Of a DNA stretch of 64,000 bases, positions 33,072-43,036 are shown in pieces. The position numbers and the translations under genes were made by a program. The DNA lies in assembly GCF_016900875.1 (NCBI RefSeq), contig NZ_JAFEUM010000002.1, positions 310,001 through 374,000 of the forward strand, written 5' to 3'. Origin of the DNA: Vibrio ulleungensis (GTDB lineage Bacteria > Pseudomonadota > Gammaproteobacteria > Enterobacterales > Vibrionaceae). Every line of letters starts with the position of its first letter. Position 1 is the stretch's first letter. The notes beneath the pieces are model-generated. The model did not search any database. It had not been told where the DNA came from and was given only the letters and a program-made list of their open reading frames with translations.

Positions 33072-33110
33072 AAGCCGGAGTGGTTAAGCATCCACTCCGG
33101 CTTTTTATTT
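33072..33110 (+). terminator. Rho-independent terminator of the xdhA-puuD operon
   Basis: A 12-bp GC-rich stem AAGCCGGAGTGG / CCACTCCGGCTT with an 8-nt loop is followed by TTTTATTT, starting 4 bp after the puuD stop. It also faces the convergent DUF413 gene. Confidence 0.92.
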
Positions 33111-33119
33111 AAATTCTAT

Positions 33120-33482
33120 TTAATACGCTTCAACAGCTTCATCAGAATAATCCGAATGAATGGCCATAACTGACTGGTACTTTCCTCGGCTATTTAATGT
33201 GTGGAACGTTTTTCGGCCTCTGGCTAACTGAAGGTACTTTAACCACGTACGTTCAATTTTACTCTTTGCTTTTCCCGGGTTATGCAACACTTTAATAAAG
33301 TGCCGCTCTTCTGCATTGACCGGCAGAATCTCTCCAAGCTCCAGCGCTATTAGGGTTTGCCCAAAGGTGGTAAGAATTTCATCTTCTGAAATAGTGAAAT
33401 TCCCACATTTCCCGAAACCACGCGGGAAGGCTACATTGTCGAAAAATCGTCTTTCTCCAATACGAATATCACTGTCAATCAT
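33120..33482 (-). CDS. DUF413 family protein (MaoP/YifE-like)
   Basis: A 120-aa small soluble protein. FFDNVAFPRGFGKCGNFTI, ALELGEILPVNAEERHF, WLKYLQLARGRKTFHTL align with E. coli MaoP (YifE), which acts with the maoS site in organising the Ori macrodomain. Vibrionaceae often carry DUF413 proteins, so paralogy is possible and a macrodomain role is only inferred. It is monocistronic, in convergent orientation to puuD, with a 280-bp AT-rich gap upstream. Confidence 0.75.
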   Translation of the reverse strand: MIDSDIRIGERRFFDNVAFPRGFGKCGNFTISEDEILTTFGQTLIALELGEILPVNAEERHFIKVLHNPGKAKSKIERTWLKYLQLARGRKTFHTLNSRGKYQSVMAIHSDYSDEAVEAY

Positions 33483-33762
33483 TGTCTTGTCCTCAATAGG
33501 AATCGATGGTCATGTTTCCAGTGAACAATATTGGCTAAATAAGCATTTTTCCAACGAAATATTTTTTCCTTATCAATAAAATCTGTTTGTCGATACGTAA
33601 ATAATCATCCACAAAAATTCATTATCGAATCAATAAAAATTATTCAGTGATAAATTGCCTTAGAACTTAAAATAACCAATGACAGACCCAATTTAATCAC
33701 TATAATCCGCCCACCATTTAATATCACCTCATCAACTGATTTATTATTAAAGAGCCAAGTTA

Positions 33763-34596
33763 ATGTTAATCCCAGAGTTCAACCTCCCACCCAAAGTTTT
33801 GTTCACCGCGGCTTTTATCGTTGCTGTGTGGATCGTAAGACAGTTATGGATTGCCACAATCAAGCGTTCGAGACGACGATTGGAGGAGCGACAAAAGAGC
33901 TGGATTAGCGTTGCCAAAAACCTGTGTAACCTAGCCATTGTGCTTGGAATTGCTGCGGTGTGGTTGTCTGAATTGCAGAACTTCGCAATCTCGGTGGCAG
34001 CGTTTACCGTCGCCTTTGTAGTGGCGACAAAAGAACTATTGCAGTGCTTTTTGGGGTTCTTTACTTGGGCGACCAACCGCCCTTTTCGCGTCGGAGATTG
34101 GATTCAAATTAACGATCAATATGGAGAAGTAGCAGAAATTGACTGGATAAAATTTAGGTTGCTCGAAGTCGACTTTGAAAATGGCTATTGCTATACCGGA
34201 CGTTCAATCACCGTTATGAACAATGTGTTGCTCACTCACTCGGTGATCAGCTTAAATTTCATGCGTCGATATGTTATGCACAAGTTCTCAATCTATCGAG
34301 ACAATAGCGTCAACCTGTTCGAGCTTAGAGAGCCTGTCACTCAGACAATAAACGAGCTGATCGCTCCGTTTCAAGATGTGGCAGCGCGATACTCTAACCT
34401 CATCAGTAAGCGCCTCGAAATCGAAGCCACATCCATCGAGCCGTTTATCGATATTCATACCTCGGATCTCACTCACCAGGTCTTTTCGATTACCTTGTTT
34501 TGTCCAACTGAAGAAGCTCACCAACTTGAGCAAGCCATTACTGAGCGATTTATGGCACTGTGGTATCAGCGTGCGAATGGAGCCAGCAATAGTTAA
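33763..34596 (+). CDS. MscS-family mechanosensitive channel protein
   Basis: A 277-aa membrane protein with two or three N-terminal hydrophobic segments, including AVWLSELQNFAISVAAFTVAFVV, and a cytoplasmic MscS beta domain (RPFRVGDWIQINDQYGEVAEIDWIKFRL, then TVMNNVLLTHSV). These are standard MscS motifs. The pore helix is less Gly/Ala-rich than in E. coli MscS, so gating may differ. It would release ions on hypo-osmotic shock. Single gene. Confidence 0.85.
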   Translation: MLIPEFNLPPKVLFTAAFIVAVWIVRQLWIATIKRSRRRLEERQKSWISVAKNLCNLAIVLGIAAVWLSELQNFAISVAAFTVAFVVATKELLQCFLGFFTWATNRPFRVGDWIQINDQYGEVAEIDWIKFRLLEVDFENGYCYTGRSITVMNNVLLTHSVISLNFMRRYVMHKFSIYRDNSVNLFELREPVTQTINELIAPFQDVAARYSNLISKRLEIEATSIEPFIDIHTSDLTHQVFSITLFCPTEEAHQLEQAITERFMALWYQRANGASNS

Positions 34597-34748
34597 AAAC
34601 GGAGAATAAATTCTTCTGCATTATAATATTGAGGCGTTGTGCCGAAGAAATGAGGAGTTTTTTTGAACTCCTCATTGCTTGTGTAAAATTTGGAGATATT
34701 TGCGACTTAGAGAAAGGTGTTGTTAGACGCCAAATTGAGTCTTTAAAA

Positions 34749-35369
34749 CTAAAGAATGTAGAAGAAGTATGCCGAAAAAGGAACAACGAACAGCAACACA
34801 ATCAACGCTTTCTTGGTCGACTCGAGTTTAACTTGGCGTGACGTTTTTAAATCGCTGTGTCCCGTCACCATCGCTTTAACCAAAGGTTTACCTTTAACCT
34901 TGTACATCGCAATGGCGGCCAGATGCACGCCAATCACATAAGGCAGAATGGTCGAACCCCATTCGTGGGTAGCCACTGCTAAATCGTACACTTCATCGGT
35001 AATTAACGGCGCGGTAATACTCACCTCATCGAACAACCCACCAACCACCATCCCGGTAATGCATTGAATAAACAGCAGCAAAATCATTGCCAGCACCATC
35101 CATCCGCCTGCGGGGTTGTGCCCTACTGAGTCATCTTCTCGACCTGATAGGTAATTGAATACGCGCTTTGGACCGGCTAAAAACTGAGAAAAGCGGCTGG
35201 TTTCACTCCCCAGTATTCCCCAAACTATACGCCATAAAATCAGGGTTATTAGCAGCAGACCCAATTCAAAATGTGGTCCTTCGCCGAGATTCCCCGTGAT
35301 AATCATTGCCACAACCAGAACTGCTTGTCCCCAATGGTAAAGGCGTGTCGGTAAATCCCAGATTTTCAT
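34749..35369 (-). CDS. Cytochrome b/b6-like (b561-type) membrane protein
   Basis: A 206-aa four-helix membrane cytochrome. MKIWDLPTRLYHWGQAVLVV is typical of the Ni/Fe-hydrogenase-type cytochrome b family; further His lie in HFELGLLL, HEWGSTIL and VIGVHLAAIAMYK. A fifth hydrophobic segment ends the protein. The ATG at 35369 with GGGAG upstream was preferred. It is divergent from a cytochrome c' gene (35486), with which it probably forms an electron-transfer pair. Confidence 0.83.
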   Translation of the reverse strand: MKIWDLPTRLYHWGQAVLVVAMIITGNLGEGPHFELGLLLITLILWRIVWGILGSETSRFSQFLAGPKRVFNYLSGREDDSVGHNPAGGWMVLAMILLLFIQCITGMVVGGLFDEVSITAPLITDEVYDLAVATHEWGSTILPYVIGVHLAAIAMYKVKGKPLVKAMVTGHSDLKTSRQVKLESTKKALIVLLFVVPFSAYFFYIL

Positions 35370-35485
35370 GGCGTTCTCCCTAAGCGACGTTGACAAAAAT
35401 TTACACTACCCTATTTGCATGCGCAACAGGGACTCGGTACATTATTAACTTAAACAGGACGTTATTACTTCAAAAGGACAGAGTG

Positions 35486-35917
35486 ATGAAAAAACCGCTA
35501 CTCGTACTATGCATGCTTTTGCCAACGCTAGCGCTAGCCAACCCACATAAAGAAATCATTGAAGCGAGACAAGGTGCGTTTCAAACTGTTGAAGAGAATA
35601 CCGACGCCATAGGCGCTGCACTACGTGGCTCTGACGTTGATTGGGCTGCCCTAGCAGCGCTAAGCGCTCAGTTGGTTGAACAGACTCTGCTGCTACAAAC
35701 TGCTTTTCCAGAAGGCAGCACCGAAGACAGTAAGGCAAGAACATCGATTTGGGAAAGCCCAGACAAGTTTAAAGAGCAGTTAACCAAACTCGATGCCAGC
35801 ATGAATGAGTTAAACACTGCAGTTTTAGCACAAAACCAAAGCGGAGCTAGCGCCGCAATTAAAGAAGGGCTAACCACTTGTAAAGCCTGCCACAGAAGCT
35901 ACCGCGAACGCCGATAA
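35486..35917 (+). CDS. Cytochrome c' / c-556-type periplasmic cytochrome
   Basis: A 143-aa protein with a signal peptide (MKKPLLVLCMLLPTLALA, cleavage before NPHKE), a four-helix bundle, and a C-terminal CKACH haem-binding motif 11 residues from the end, the position typical for cytochrome c'. These proteins bind NO or transfer electrons in the periplasm. AAAAGGA lies upstream of the ATG. Divergent to the b561-type gene, with 116 bp between the starts. A hairpin terminator follows. Confidence 0.88.
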   Translation: MKKPLLVLCMLLPTLALANPHKEIIEARQGAFQTVEENTDAIGAALRGSDVDWAALAALSAQLVEQTLLLQTAFPEGSTEDSKARTSIWESPDKFKEQLTKLDASMNELNTAVLAQNQSGASAAIKEGLTTCKACHRSYRERR

Positions 35918-36436
35918 AGCTCATGCGCCAAACCAGAGCCGTTATTCTGGATTGGCGCATTTTGATGTCTTTAAAATAAAAAACCTTCAATCTCCAATAT
36001 TCAGAGGCATATTTTCGCTATGTCTTTGCAAATCAAAAATGTCCAAAAACTCGCAACTAGTTATGAATGCTTGTAGATCGTAGTGATCCTAAAAGTTACG
36101 GTGCACAGATGCAGTCAAACAGATAACTATGCTGAATAGCCGCAACCCCAAAATAGAAGCTCCCATTAGAGCAGGTAACAACTTCACTTTTGCTACTAAA
36201 CTCTATTACCACTTGTTGTCGCACAACTGTTTAAAAGAACATGCGCAGTAATTGCTGCCTTTTCCAGTCAAACCATCTAACAACATGTTTCTCCGTGTTT
36301 TACCCAGTGTTCTAGTCTTCTCATTATTATTGTGAAGCCTTATATCGAAAACTACGTTTTGCGCCTATAGTTTGATGAATTGATGTTAATTTTCTTCTCA
36401 AGTTAAGTCTAATCAACAATGGAAGTGAGTATAGAT
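35918..36436. other. Intergenic region upstream of the sulfatase, with terminator
   Basis: A gap of 519 bp. It begins with a hairpin (35923-35963: ATGCGCCAA-CCAGA / TCTGG-TTGGCGCAT with one mismatch, then TTTTG) that terminates the cytochrome c' gene. The rest is AT-rich, without an open frame worth calling; the sulfatase promoter must lie here, but no clear operator was seen. Confidence 0.6.
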
Positions 36437-38089
36437 ATGCGAAAAAAAGTAGTCGCTAGGAGCTTAGTCGGTACTATGGCCACATTGATGGCAGTCAGCA
36501 CCGTTTATGCAGAAGAGATTGTGCACGACGCCCAGTACAATATTTTAGAGCGTCAACACGGTGAGAAGTGGCAAGCAGAAGACATCGAAATCGACGCTAA
36601 ACTGGCAGAAATTCGCGATAACAATGGTGGTAAACGCCCAAACATTGTTTACATACTGGTTGATGACTTAAGCTATGGTCAGATGGGCAACCGAAAAATG
36701 AACCACGTAATGGGTGTAAAAACTGAAAACATCAATCAGTTTGCGACAGAAGGATTAGCGTTAGAAAGAATGTATACAGAGCCTTCCTGTACCCCTACTC
36801 GAGCTGCGATGATGACAGGACGACACCCTATTCGCAGTGGTTCAAGTGAAGTGAAAGTGACATTGGTTGGCGAAGGCCTGTCTAAAGAAGAAGTGACCAT
36901 TGCTGAGGTACTCTCAGAAGCCGGATACAATACCTCTCATGTAGGAAAATGGCACCAAGGTGATATCGAAGAATCTTACCCACATAATCAAGGATTCGAT
37001 TACGCCGCTTTTCCTGCGCATCAACAAGTTCAACTCTCATTAATGACAAAAGAAGCCGCGTTCGCAAATAACTTATTTGGTTTCGAACCGAGCATTCAAA
37101 GTAACGATTTTGTCATTGATGATACGTTTAGACCCAATGGTATGGTCACAGGCTTAGAAGCACGCAAAGGCGAGAAAGCCAAAGAAGTCGCGATGCCTGC
37201 TGGACATGTTTGGTCACAAGCAGACTATCATGCAATGAACGTTAGATACCAAGCTCAAGCTATAGAGCAACTGCAAGAGCTGTCAAAGTCTGAAGACCCA
37301 TTTTACCTTCAATACTGGCCACTCTATCCTCTTAACTTCGTCCATGACCAAACGCCCAATGAGTCTCTTAATGGGGGCTTTATGGCTGAGAAGCTACAGC
37401 TATTAGACACCTGGTTTGGTGAGTTTTTACAAGAAATGGATAACCTTGGCATCACCGATAACACCATCGTAGTTTTAATGGCAGATAATGGTTTAATGTA
37501 CCATTATGGTGGTCCATCAGGCTTAAGTGAGCTCATTTATCGTGGTGGTAAAACAGACTTTTTAGAAGGCGGCATTCGTACCGACGCATACGTACGCTGG
37601 CCCGCTGCAATAGAAGCGAATAGTTCAGCAGGCGATATTATCCATGTTAGCGATTTATTCACGACACTAGCGACTATAGGCCAGGCCACCGATCATATCC
37701 CTCGCGATAGAGTTATTGATGGCATTAACCAGACACCACTGCTTTTAAACGGAGAATTCCACGGACGTAGAGATTATGTCTATGTGTATCAAGGGTTCCG
37801 CCTTGCAGCCGTTGTTAAGGATGAGTTTAAAATGCATATGCCGGCACCAGGAATGCCAGGTGCTGCCGCTCCTGTTTTCAATGTATATCGCGATCCGAGA
37901 GAAGAAAACGCGCATATAGGCATGGCGTTATGGTCAGGGGCGTCGTTTCAGGACATGATCAAGCGACATCAATTGACCATTGAAAAATACCCTCACCTTC
38001 CATTAGGAAAGGGCGCACCATACTCTGGTATTGAGAACTTGCGACCAGAAACTGAAAAGTTGGTAGCTGATTTTATGTCTTGGCACTAA
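36437..38089 (+). CDS. Periplasmic sulfatase (Cys-type, arylsulfatase-like)
   Basis: A 550-aa sulfatase with a signal peptide (MRKKVVARSL, hydrophobic run, cleavage after VYA). The active-site motif CTPTR (Cys about 118) would be converted to formylglycine; NIVYILVDDLSYGQ supplies metal-binding Asp residues, VGKWHQG holds a catalytic Lys and His, and VLMADNG another metal ligand. The substrate may be a small aryl or alkyl sulfate ester or a glycan, not decidable here. No formylglycine-generating enzyme or anSME gene is nearby. The ATG at 36437, with GGAAGTGAG upstream, was chosen. Confidence 0.87.
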   Translation: MRKKVVARSLVGTMATLMAVSTVYAEEIVHDAQYNILERQHGEKWQAEDIEIDAKLAEIRDNNGGKRPNIVYILVDDLSYGQMGNRKMNHVMGVKTENINQFATEGLALERMYTEPSCTPTRAAMMTGRHPIRSGSSEVKVTLVGEGLSKEEVTIAEVLSEAGYNTSHVGKWHQGDIEESYPHNQGFDYAAFPAHQQVQLSLMTKEAAFANNLFGFEPSIQSNDFVIDDTFRPNGMVTGLEARKGEKAKEVAMPAGHVWSQADYHAMNVRYQAQAIEQLQELSKSEDPFYLQYWPLYPLNFVHDQTPNESLNGGFMAEKLQLLDTWFGEFLQEMDNLGITDNTIVVLMADNGLMYHYGGPSGLSELIYRGGKTDFLEGGIRTDAYVRWPAAIEANSSAGDIIHVSDLFTTLATIGQATDHIPRDRVIDGINQTPLLLNGEFHGRRDYVYVYQGFRLAAVVKDEFKMHMPAPGMPGAAAPVFNVYRDPREENAHIGMALWSGASFQDMIKRHQLTIEKYPHLPLGKGAPYSGIENLRPETEKLVADFMSWH

Positions 38090-38111
38090 AAGCCTAACTC
38101 GTAATACTGCT

Positions 38112-38150
38112 AAAAAGCTCTAATAGGTAAAGCCTGTTAGAGCTTTTTTT
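38112..38150 (+). terminator. Rho-independent terminator after the sulfatase gene
   Basis: The stem AAAAAGCTCTAATAGG / CCTGTTAGAGCTTTTT with a short loop and seven Ts lies 22 bp after the stop codon. The remainder of the 346-bp gap up to the stress-protein gene (38151-38435) shows no gene; a good GGAGGTGATT ribosome site ends it. Confidence 0.88.
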
Positions 38151-38435
38151 GTGCTACTGACTATGAGGGTGTTTGATACCACCTTTCCTACTCTAGGGCC
38201 ATTAACATTGAAGAGTTCATAAGTGTATTGAGTCATCCTAGCGGCTAGCAAAGTGCTTTCTAGCTCGTTTAGTCTCTCTTAATTCACACAGCTGACAATT
38301 AGCAATGGTTATCGCCATAGCCAACCTTGTACGAGTATCACCTTGCATACTGCATAAACAAATCTACAAGGTTTCCTATCTGGTAAGTGGCGCATTACTC
38401 AGTTGAGGGCGACAATTATGTAAATGGAGGTGATT

Positions 38436-39371
38436 ATGCAAAAATTTAAAAATATTCTTTATGTCGATCACGGGTTGGATAAAGACCGTGACTCAATATT
38501 GCGTGTTTTGGAGCTTGCCGAGCGCAACAATGCAAGACTAAAAGGCTTGATTGTTTGCCCCGCATTACCACCTGATATGGCGGAATATCACGAGGCATAC
38601 CATCAATCATTGATCAACACGTTGCAAACAGGGGTGCGGGAGCTTCAGTCGATGCGCCACTATGATGCACCGACACTGCCCATATCTATTGAAATCGCAA
38701 GTGGTGGTAACCCTGCAATTAATATTATTCACGCCATAACTGAACATGATCACGATCTGTTAGTTAAAGATGCCGAACCTCTTGAAACTGGAAACAAAGG
38801 CTTTAAAGCGTTAGATATGAAACTATTGCGTAAATGCCCTTGCCCAGTTTGGCTAAATAGGCATACACATCAATTAGAACACAACGGCCGTGTTGCGGTC
38901 GCGATCGACCCCATGGTGACTGAGCCAGAACAAGTTGAATTGGCAATTCGACTATTACAGTTAGGTCATTCCATCGCAGACAATTACGACAGTAATTTAC
39001 ACATTGTTTCTTGTTGGAACTTTGAAATGGAAAATTACCTACGTCATCATGTCTGGATAAACATTGAAGATGACGTACTTGATGAGCAGATCGAAACAAC
39101 ACGGATTAAGCATCGAGCAACTCTCGATTCTTTGATACATCAATCAGGCATTGGGGGGAAAATGGTGATTCATCATTTACACGGCTCCGCAGATGAACAA
39201 ATCCCGGCATTGGTGAACGTCGAACAGGTGGATGTACTCGTAATGGGTACCGTAGCACGCTCTGGAATAAAAGGCTTAGTCATCGGCAATACGGCAGAAA
39301 ACATAGTGCAATCCATCCCTTGCTCACTTGTAGCACTTAAACCTCGAGGCTTTATTTCACCCATAACATGA
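38436..39371 (+). CDS. Universal stress protein (UspE-like, tandem Usp domains)
   Basis: A 311-aa cytosolic protein of two UspA-like domains (about 1-145 and 150-305). Domain 1 starts KFKNILYVDHGLD; domain 2 ends with VDVLVMGTVARSGIKGLVIGNTAENI, containing the G-x2-G-x9-G(S/N) ATP-binding type motif. UspE proteins support motility, aggregation and stress resistance, though the mechanism is unclear. The ATG at 38436 has a near-perfect ribosome site (GGAGGTGATT). Expression is likely monocistronic. Confidence 0.85.
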   Translation: MQKFKNILYVDHGLDKDRDSILRVLELAERNNARLKGLIVCPALPPDMAEYHEAYHQSLINTLQTGVRELQSMRHYDAPTLPISIEIASGGNPAINIIHAITEHDHDLLVKDAEPLETGNKGFKALDMKLLRKCPCPVWLNRHTHQLEHNGRVAVAIDPMVTEPEQVELAIRLLQLGHSIADNYDSNLHIVSCWNFEMENYLRHHVWINIEDDVLDEQIETTRIKHRATLDSLIHQSGIGGKMVIHHLHGSADEQIPALVNVEQVDVLVMGTVARSGIKGLVIGNTAENIVQSIPCSLVALKPRGFISPIT

Positions 39372-39395
39372 AAAATTTGAGCGTCACATACAACA

Positions 39396-39415
39396 AAGCC
39401 CGCTTAAGCGGGCTT
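39396..39415 (+). terminator. Hairpin after the universal stress gene
   Basis: A perfect 20-bp palindrome AAGCCCGCTTAAGCGGGCTT lies 24 bp after the stop codon. It forms an 8-bp GC-rich stem with a TTAA loop, but there is no T-run, so terminator strength is uncertain. Confidence 0.5.
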
Positions 39416-39640
39416 AGGGATTGATCAGTAAAATCTAAATTTGGGGTAATTGAAACTGTAAAGTCGACCAGTAATTGATGGTTTGTTCTAGTGCTTTTCT
39501 TTAGCAAAGATTATCTTCAATTTGCCCACCGCTTAGAAATTTAAACAAAGCTTAGTCCAGAGGTAGTAAGACCCCACAAATCTACACACTTTAAAGGAGC
39601 CACAATGAGCTCTGTTGAGGTTCTAGCGACCGCCTTCTTC

Positions 39641-40135
39641 TTATTCTTTTAACGTTACTCGTTCAATCATAACCGTCTCTGCTGGCACATCATCATGTCC
39701 CATCCGTGAAAGCGTATGTACCTCTGAAATTTTATTTACGACATCCATTCCAATAGTCACTTTACCAAACACAGCATAACCCCAGCCGTTGTTAGTTTTT
39801 GCTGTGTGATCCAAAAACTCATTGTCAGCAAGATTGATAAAAAACTGCGCGGTTGCAGAATGCGGAGCATCAGTTCGAGCCATTGCGATAGTACCGACAG
39901 TGTTCTTTAAACCGCGATTCGCTTCGTTGGTGATAGGAGCGCGTGTTTCCTTTTCGTCCATCAACTCTGTCAGGCCACCACCTTGGATCATGAAACCTTT
40001 TATCACGCGGTGAAAAGTGGTGCCGTTATAGAAACCATCTTCACAATACTTTTTAAAGTTACGTGAAGACACTGGAGCTTTGTCTTTGTTGAGTTCGATT
40101 TGTATGTCACCAAAGTTGGTGTGAAGCGTAATCAT
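39641..40135 (-). CDS. ppiB: Peptidyl-prolyl cis-trans isomerase B (cyclophilin)
   Basis: A 164-aa cytosolic cyclophilin that speeds prolyl isomerisation. [13 protein letters not shown] carries the catalytic Arg and Phe, [16 protein letters not shown] the substrate pocket, and the length equals that of E. coli PpiB. The ATG at 40135 begins [11 protein letters not shown] as in homologues; the upstream part of the frame is not coding. Single gene with a weak ribosome site. Confidence 0.92.
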   Translation of the reverse strand: MITLHTNFGDIQIELNKDKAPVSSRNFKKYCEDGFYNGTTFHRVIKGFMIQGGGLTELMDEKETRAPITNEANRGLKNTVGTIAMARTDAPHSATAQFFINLADNEFLDHTAKTNNGWGYAVFGKVTIGMDVVNKISEVHTLSRMGHDDVPAETVMIERVTLKE

Positions 40136-40477
40136 TGTGTATTGCAATCTCATTAGAGTGATGGCCGCAATTATAGGTAGAGGGAACATCAAATAACAAG
40201 CTTATGCTCCTAACCCAGTTACTATTTGTAGAAGCGATGCATATCAACACGTACTTTGGCTAAAACAGCGGTTATTTTTAATTAGATCACTGCTCGAAAT
40301 ACGACCACTATTATACTTCTCTGCGCGTATAAGTTATCTCTATCAACTCAATTGGATATTGTAACCAGAAAGCAAGATGAGGCTACATAAGTATAAAGCC
40401 CATCCGAGAAACGAATAGGCTTTATGGGTAATTTCATGTTAAACGTTCACATCGTTAAGTAGCGATAAAGAACCTTC
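40136..40477. other. Intergenic region between ppiB and the serine hydrolase, with hairpin
   Basis: A 342-bp AT-rich gap. A hairpin with arms ATAAAGCC and GGCTTTAT (40393-40400, 40418-40425) lies 53 bp downstream of the leftward serine hydrolase gene and may terminate it. Nothing else was recognised. Confidence 0.45.
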
Positions 40478-41665
40478 CTAGTATTGCTCAGCGATGTTAT
40501 GTAACACCTCGAACCCATCGGTAAACTCTTCAGGACTTTGCCCCTTAACAAAGCTTGAGAATTTCACAATTACTAGATTTTTCGCCTTATCCACATAGAT
40601 GAACTGACCGCTAGAACCCAATGCTAAAATTACGTCATCACTAAGTTTATACCAGTAGTTTTTGTATCCTTTTGAGAATGGATATTTCTTCATATGAAGT
40701 GCATCAGCAGGGTTATTAATGTCACCATTCATATTCCAAACATCACTTACATAAGTTGAGTCTTTAGTTTCCAACATATAGCGACCTATCTTGGCGGCGT
40801 CACGAATTGTTAGAGCTTGTCCACCTTCAGCCGATAGTTCATTAAACTGGTTTGTTACGTACCAGCTAGCATCTTCAAAGCCCAACCTATTGTATGAAGC
40901 TTGCACTAAATCAGAGTAGTGCTTACCTGCTATTGCTTCGGCAGCAAAAGATGCCGAAATTACCGAGGCGCTTGAATAAATCCATGTTTTTCCATGGTCG
41001 TCGTATTTAGGAAAGTCGAACATACGTTCATACCATGACTCTGGTCCGTATTCCTCCACCAAAGGATCCCATCCACCTACTGGACCTGACAACATGGTGG
41101 CCGTTGTAGGATCTTCATAGTTTTCACTCCACTCCATTCCCACTTGCATATCTAAAGCTTGAGCCAGTGTCGCTTCTCCAAAATATTTACCTTTCAGTTT
41201 TGGGAGGTACTCTGACAACTTCCTATTTAGCCCCTCATCGCCAATGTCATCGTAAATGGGTTGAATCGCAAAGGAAGTGAACGCCTTACCTGCAGAATGA
41301 ACCAAGTGAATATCGTCAATATCGAAGCCGTAGCGAAAATACTCACCCGTAATGGCACCATCTTTAACAACCAAAACAGCATCGGTAGTGTTTGCCTGTA
41401 ACTGCGCCTTGATTTCGTCGCTAAATGGTACATTTTTTCCCTCTTTAAACGGGCGGGGTACTGGAGCTGCATCAAACCAACGACCTGACTCTAAGGTTTC
41501 GACAGGGTTTGCGTTGGTGATCATTGCTTTCCAGCCTGAAAGGTTGTCCGAATAGGAGCTGTCTGGATACTGACTAGCATCAGACACCGTATCCTCAGTA
41601 AAACCTACCGAAGAGAAAGCCATTGAACTTGAGATTGCTACGGCGAGAATGGTCTTTATGTTCAT
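40478..41665 (-). CDS. Periplasmic serine hydrolase, beta-lactamase class C/NylB-like
   Basis: A 395-aa protein with a signal peptide (MNIKTILAVAISSSMAFSSVGF). The beta-lactamase/transpeptidase fold has its nucleophile in SAGK (S124, K127) and a YSS motif (Y230) instead of the YAN of AmpC. That points to the 6-aminohexanoate-dimer hydrolase/esterase subgroup, not a true beta-lactamase. The natural substrate is unknown. It is divergent from a LysR gene whose start is 117 bp away, a typical target and regulator pair. Confidence 0.85.
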   Translation of the reverse strand: MNIKTILAVAISSSMAFSSVGFTEDTVSDASQYPDSSYSDNLSGWKAMITNANPVETLESGRWFDAAPVPRPFKEGKNVPFSDEIKAQLQANTTDAVLVVKDGAITGEYFRYGFDIDDIHLVHSAGKAFTSFAIQPIYDDIGDEGLNRKLSEYLPKLKGKYFGEATLAQALDMQVGMEWSENYEDPTTATMLSGPVGGWDPLVEEYGPESWYERMFDFPKYDDHGKTWIYSSASVISASFAAEAIAGKHYSDLVQASYNRLGFEDASWYVTNQFNELSAEGGQALTIRDAAKIGRYMLETKDSTYVSDVWNMNGDINNPADALHMKKYPFSKGYKNYWYKLSDDVILALGSSGQFIYVDKAKNLVIVKFSSFVKGQSPEEFTDGFEVLHNIAEQY

Positions 41666-41782
41666 AATTTACTCCTAATAAGCCTAGGCCTTGTTTGCTA
41701 TGTTTTGTTGATGCAACTATAGTAATGAAATATATGAAACATAATAAATACCAATCGTTCCAAATATAAAACGGTGGCCACG

Positions 41783-42694
41783 ATGAACCTCCCCTATATT
41801 GACTCCCGATTACTGGTTTGCTTTCTTGTTGCTGCTGAAACTAACAGTTTTCAAAAAGCTGGAGCGAGGCTAGGAAAGTCAAAATCAACCGTTAGTCGCT
41901 GGATTGGTGAGTTAGAAACGCTGTTAGGCTACGAATTATTTGATCGGCAAAGCAACGGCTTAGTGCTCGTACTTAACGACAGAGGAAAATCTCTGCAACC
42001 TAAGGTGAGGTTACTTATAGATGCACAGACTAGGCTGGAGTCCTTTATTTTTTCACAGGGGGAAAACAGCTGTCCCCCACAAATATCTTTATGCCTTAAT
42101 CAGTTAGTCTCTAATGAGTTTATTGCTGAGCTTATCGCAGCTGTTAAAGTGAAATGGCCAGAAACAGGTATAGATTTGTCTCAATGTTTACCCGAAGAAA
42201 TCGATACGCTACTCACTCAAAGAACCACTGATTTTGTTTTGAGCTTTGTACCAGGAGAACATCATTCAGGGCTAGGAGGTAAACGAGTAGGAGAAGAACA
42301 GATGCTGCTCGTGGTACATCCAGACCATCCATTGACTGATGTCGATTGTATTGGCACAAGAGAACTGGTGGCCCAAACGTTAATACTACCCAATAGCCTC
42401 AAACCAATAGATAGCAGCAAAGAAGAACCTATAGCAATGGAAACGATTTGGACACCGGATTTTCAGTTAGGGTTGGATTTAGCTCGCCATAAGCTTGGGA
42501 TTGCTTACTTGCCAGAGCACATAGCGCGTCCATCGATACTAAAAAAAGAGGTCGTTTCACTCAATTTTGATTGGCAAGAGCTGGATCAGCAACAACCATT
42601 AATGCTGCTGTATCGAACCGATTATGCATACCCAGAAGTCACACAAACACTGCTTATTGCTTTAAGAGAATGGTTTGGTTACCAAGCACTATAG
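41783..42694 (+). CDS. LysR-family transcriptional regulator next to the serine hydrolase
   Basis: A 303-aa LTTR. The HTH at about residues 8-65 shows CFLVAAETNSFQKAGARLG and STVSRWIGELE; the effector domain ends YPEVTQTLLIALREWFGY. The ATG at 41783 is chosen, with GGTGG upstream; a GTG three codons earlier is possible. It probably controls the divergent serine hydrolase. A C-terminal remnant of a related regulator lies 500 bp downstream. Confidence 0.86.
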   Translation: MNLPYIDSRLLVCFLVAAETNSFQKAGARLGKSKSTVSRWIGELETLLGYELFDRQSNGLVLVLNDRGKSLQPKVRLLIDAQTRLESFIFSQGENSCPPQISLCLNQLVSNEFIAELIAAVKVKWPETGIDLSQCLPEEIDTLLTQRTTDFVLSFVPGEHHSGLGGKRVGEEQMLLVVHPDHPLTDVDCIGTRELVAQTLILPNSLKPIDSSKEEPIAMETIWTPDFQLGLDLARHKLGIAYLPEHIARPSILKKEVVSLNFDWQELDQQQPLMLLYRTDYAYPEVTQTLLIALREWFGYQAL

Positions 42695-43036
42695 CCATAG
42701 CTACCCAAAGATATCGATAGATTCGATCAGCCATCTATATAGAAGCCCATATTATTATTGTGATACCAATATAAGCATCCGTGTAACGAAAAAATAAACA
42801 GTGCCTAGATGAGCACGTAATAACTGTTTAGACATATAGTTTTTTTGAGGAATGAGTGGAGAGCCTTTCAATATAAGTTGGAGACAAAACAACCCTGCTT
42901 GGTTTCCCCAACTAATGTATGCTGCATTTTTTAGAGTTTGCAGTACGGAAGCAATGCTTGGCAACGATAGCCAAGCATTGAACTACATAGTGATTAATCG
43001 AAGCATACTTGAGTGTAGTCCGAGAAGCGTGGGTTA

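Noticed and set aside
42755..42964. 69-codon minus-strand open frame
   Set aside because: No family recognised and no good start signal. It may be a repeat-derived frame, so it is only described as part of the decayed region.
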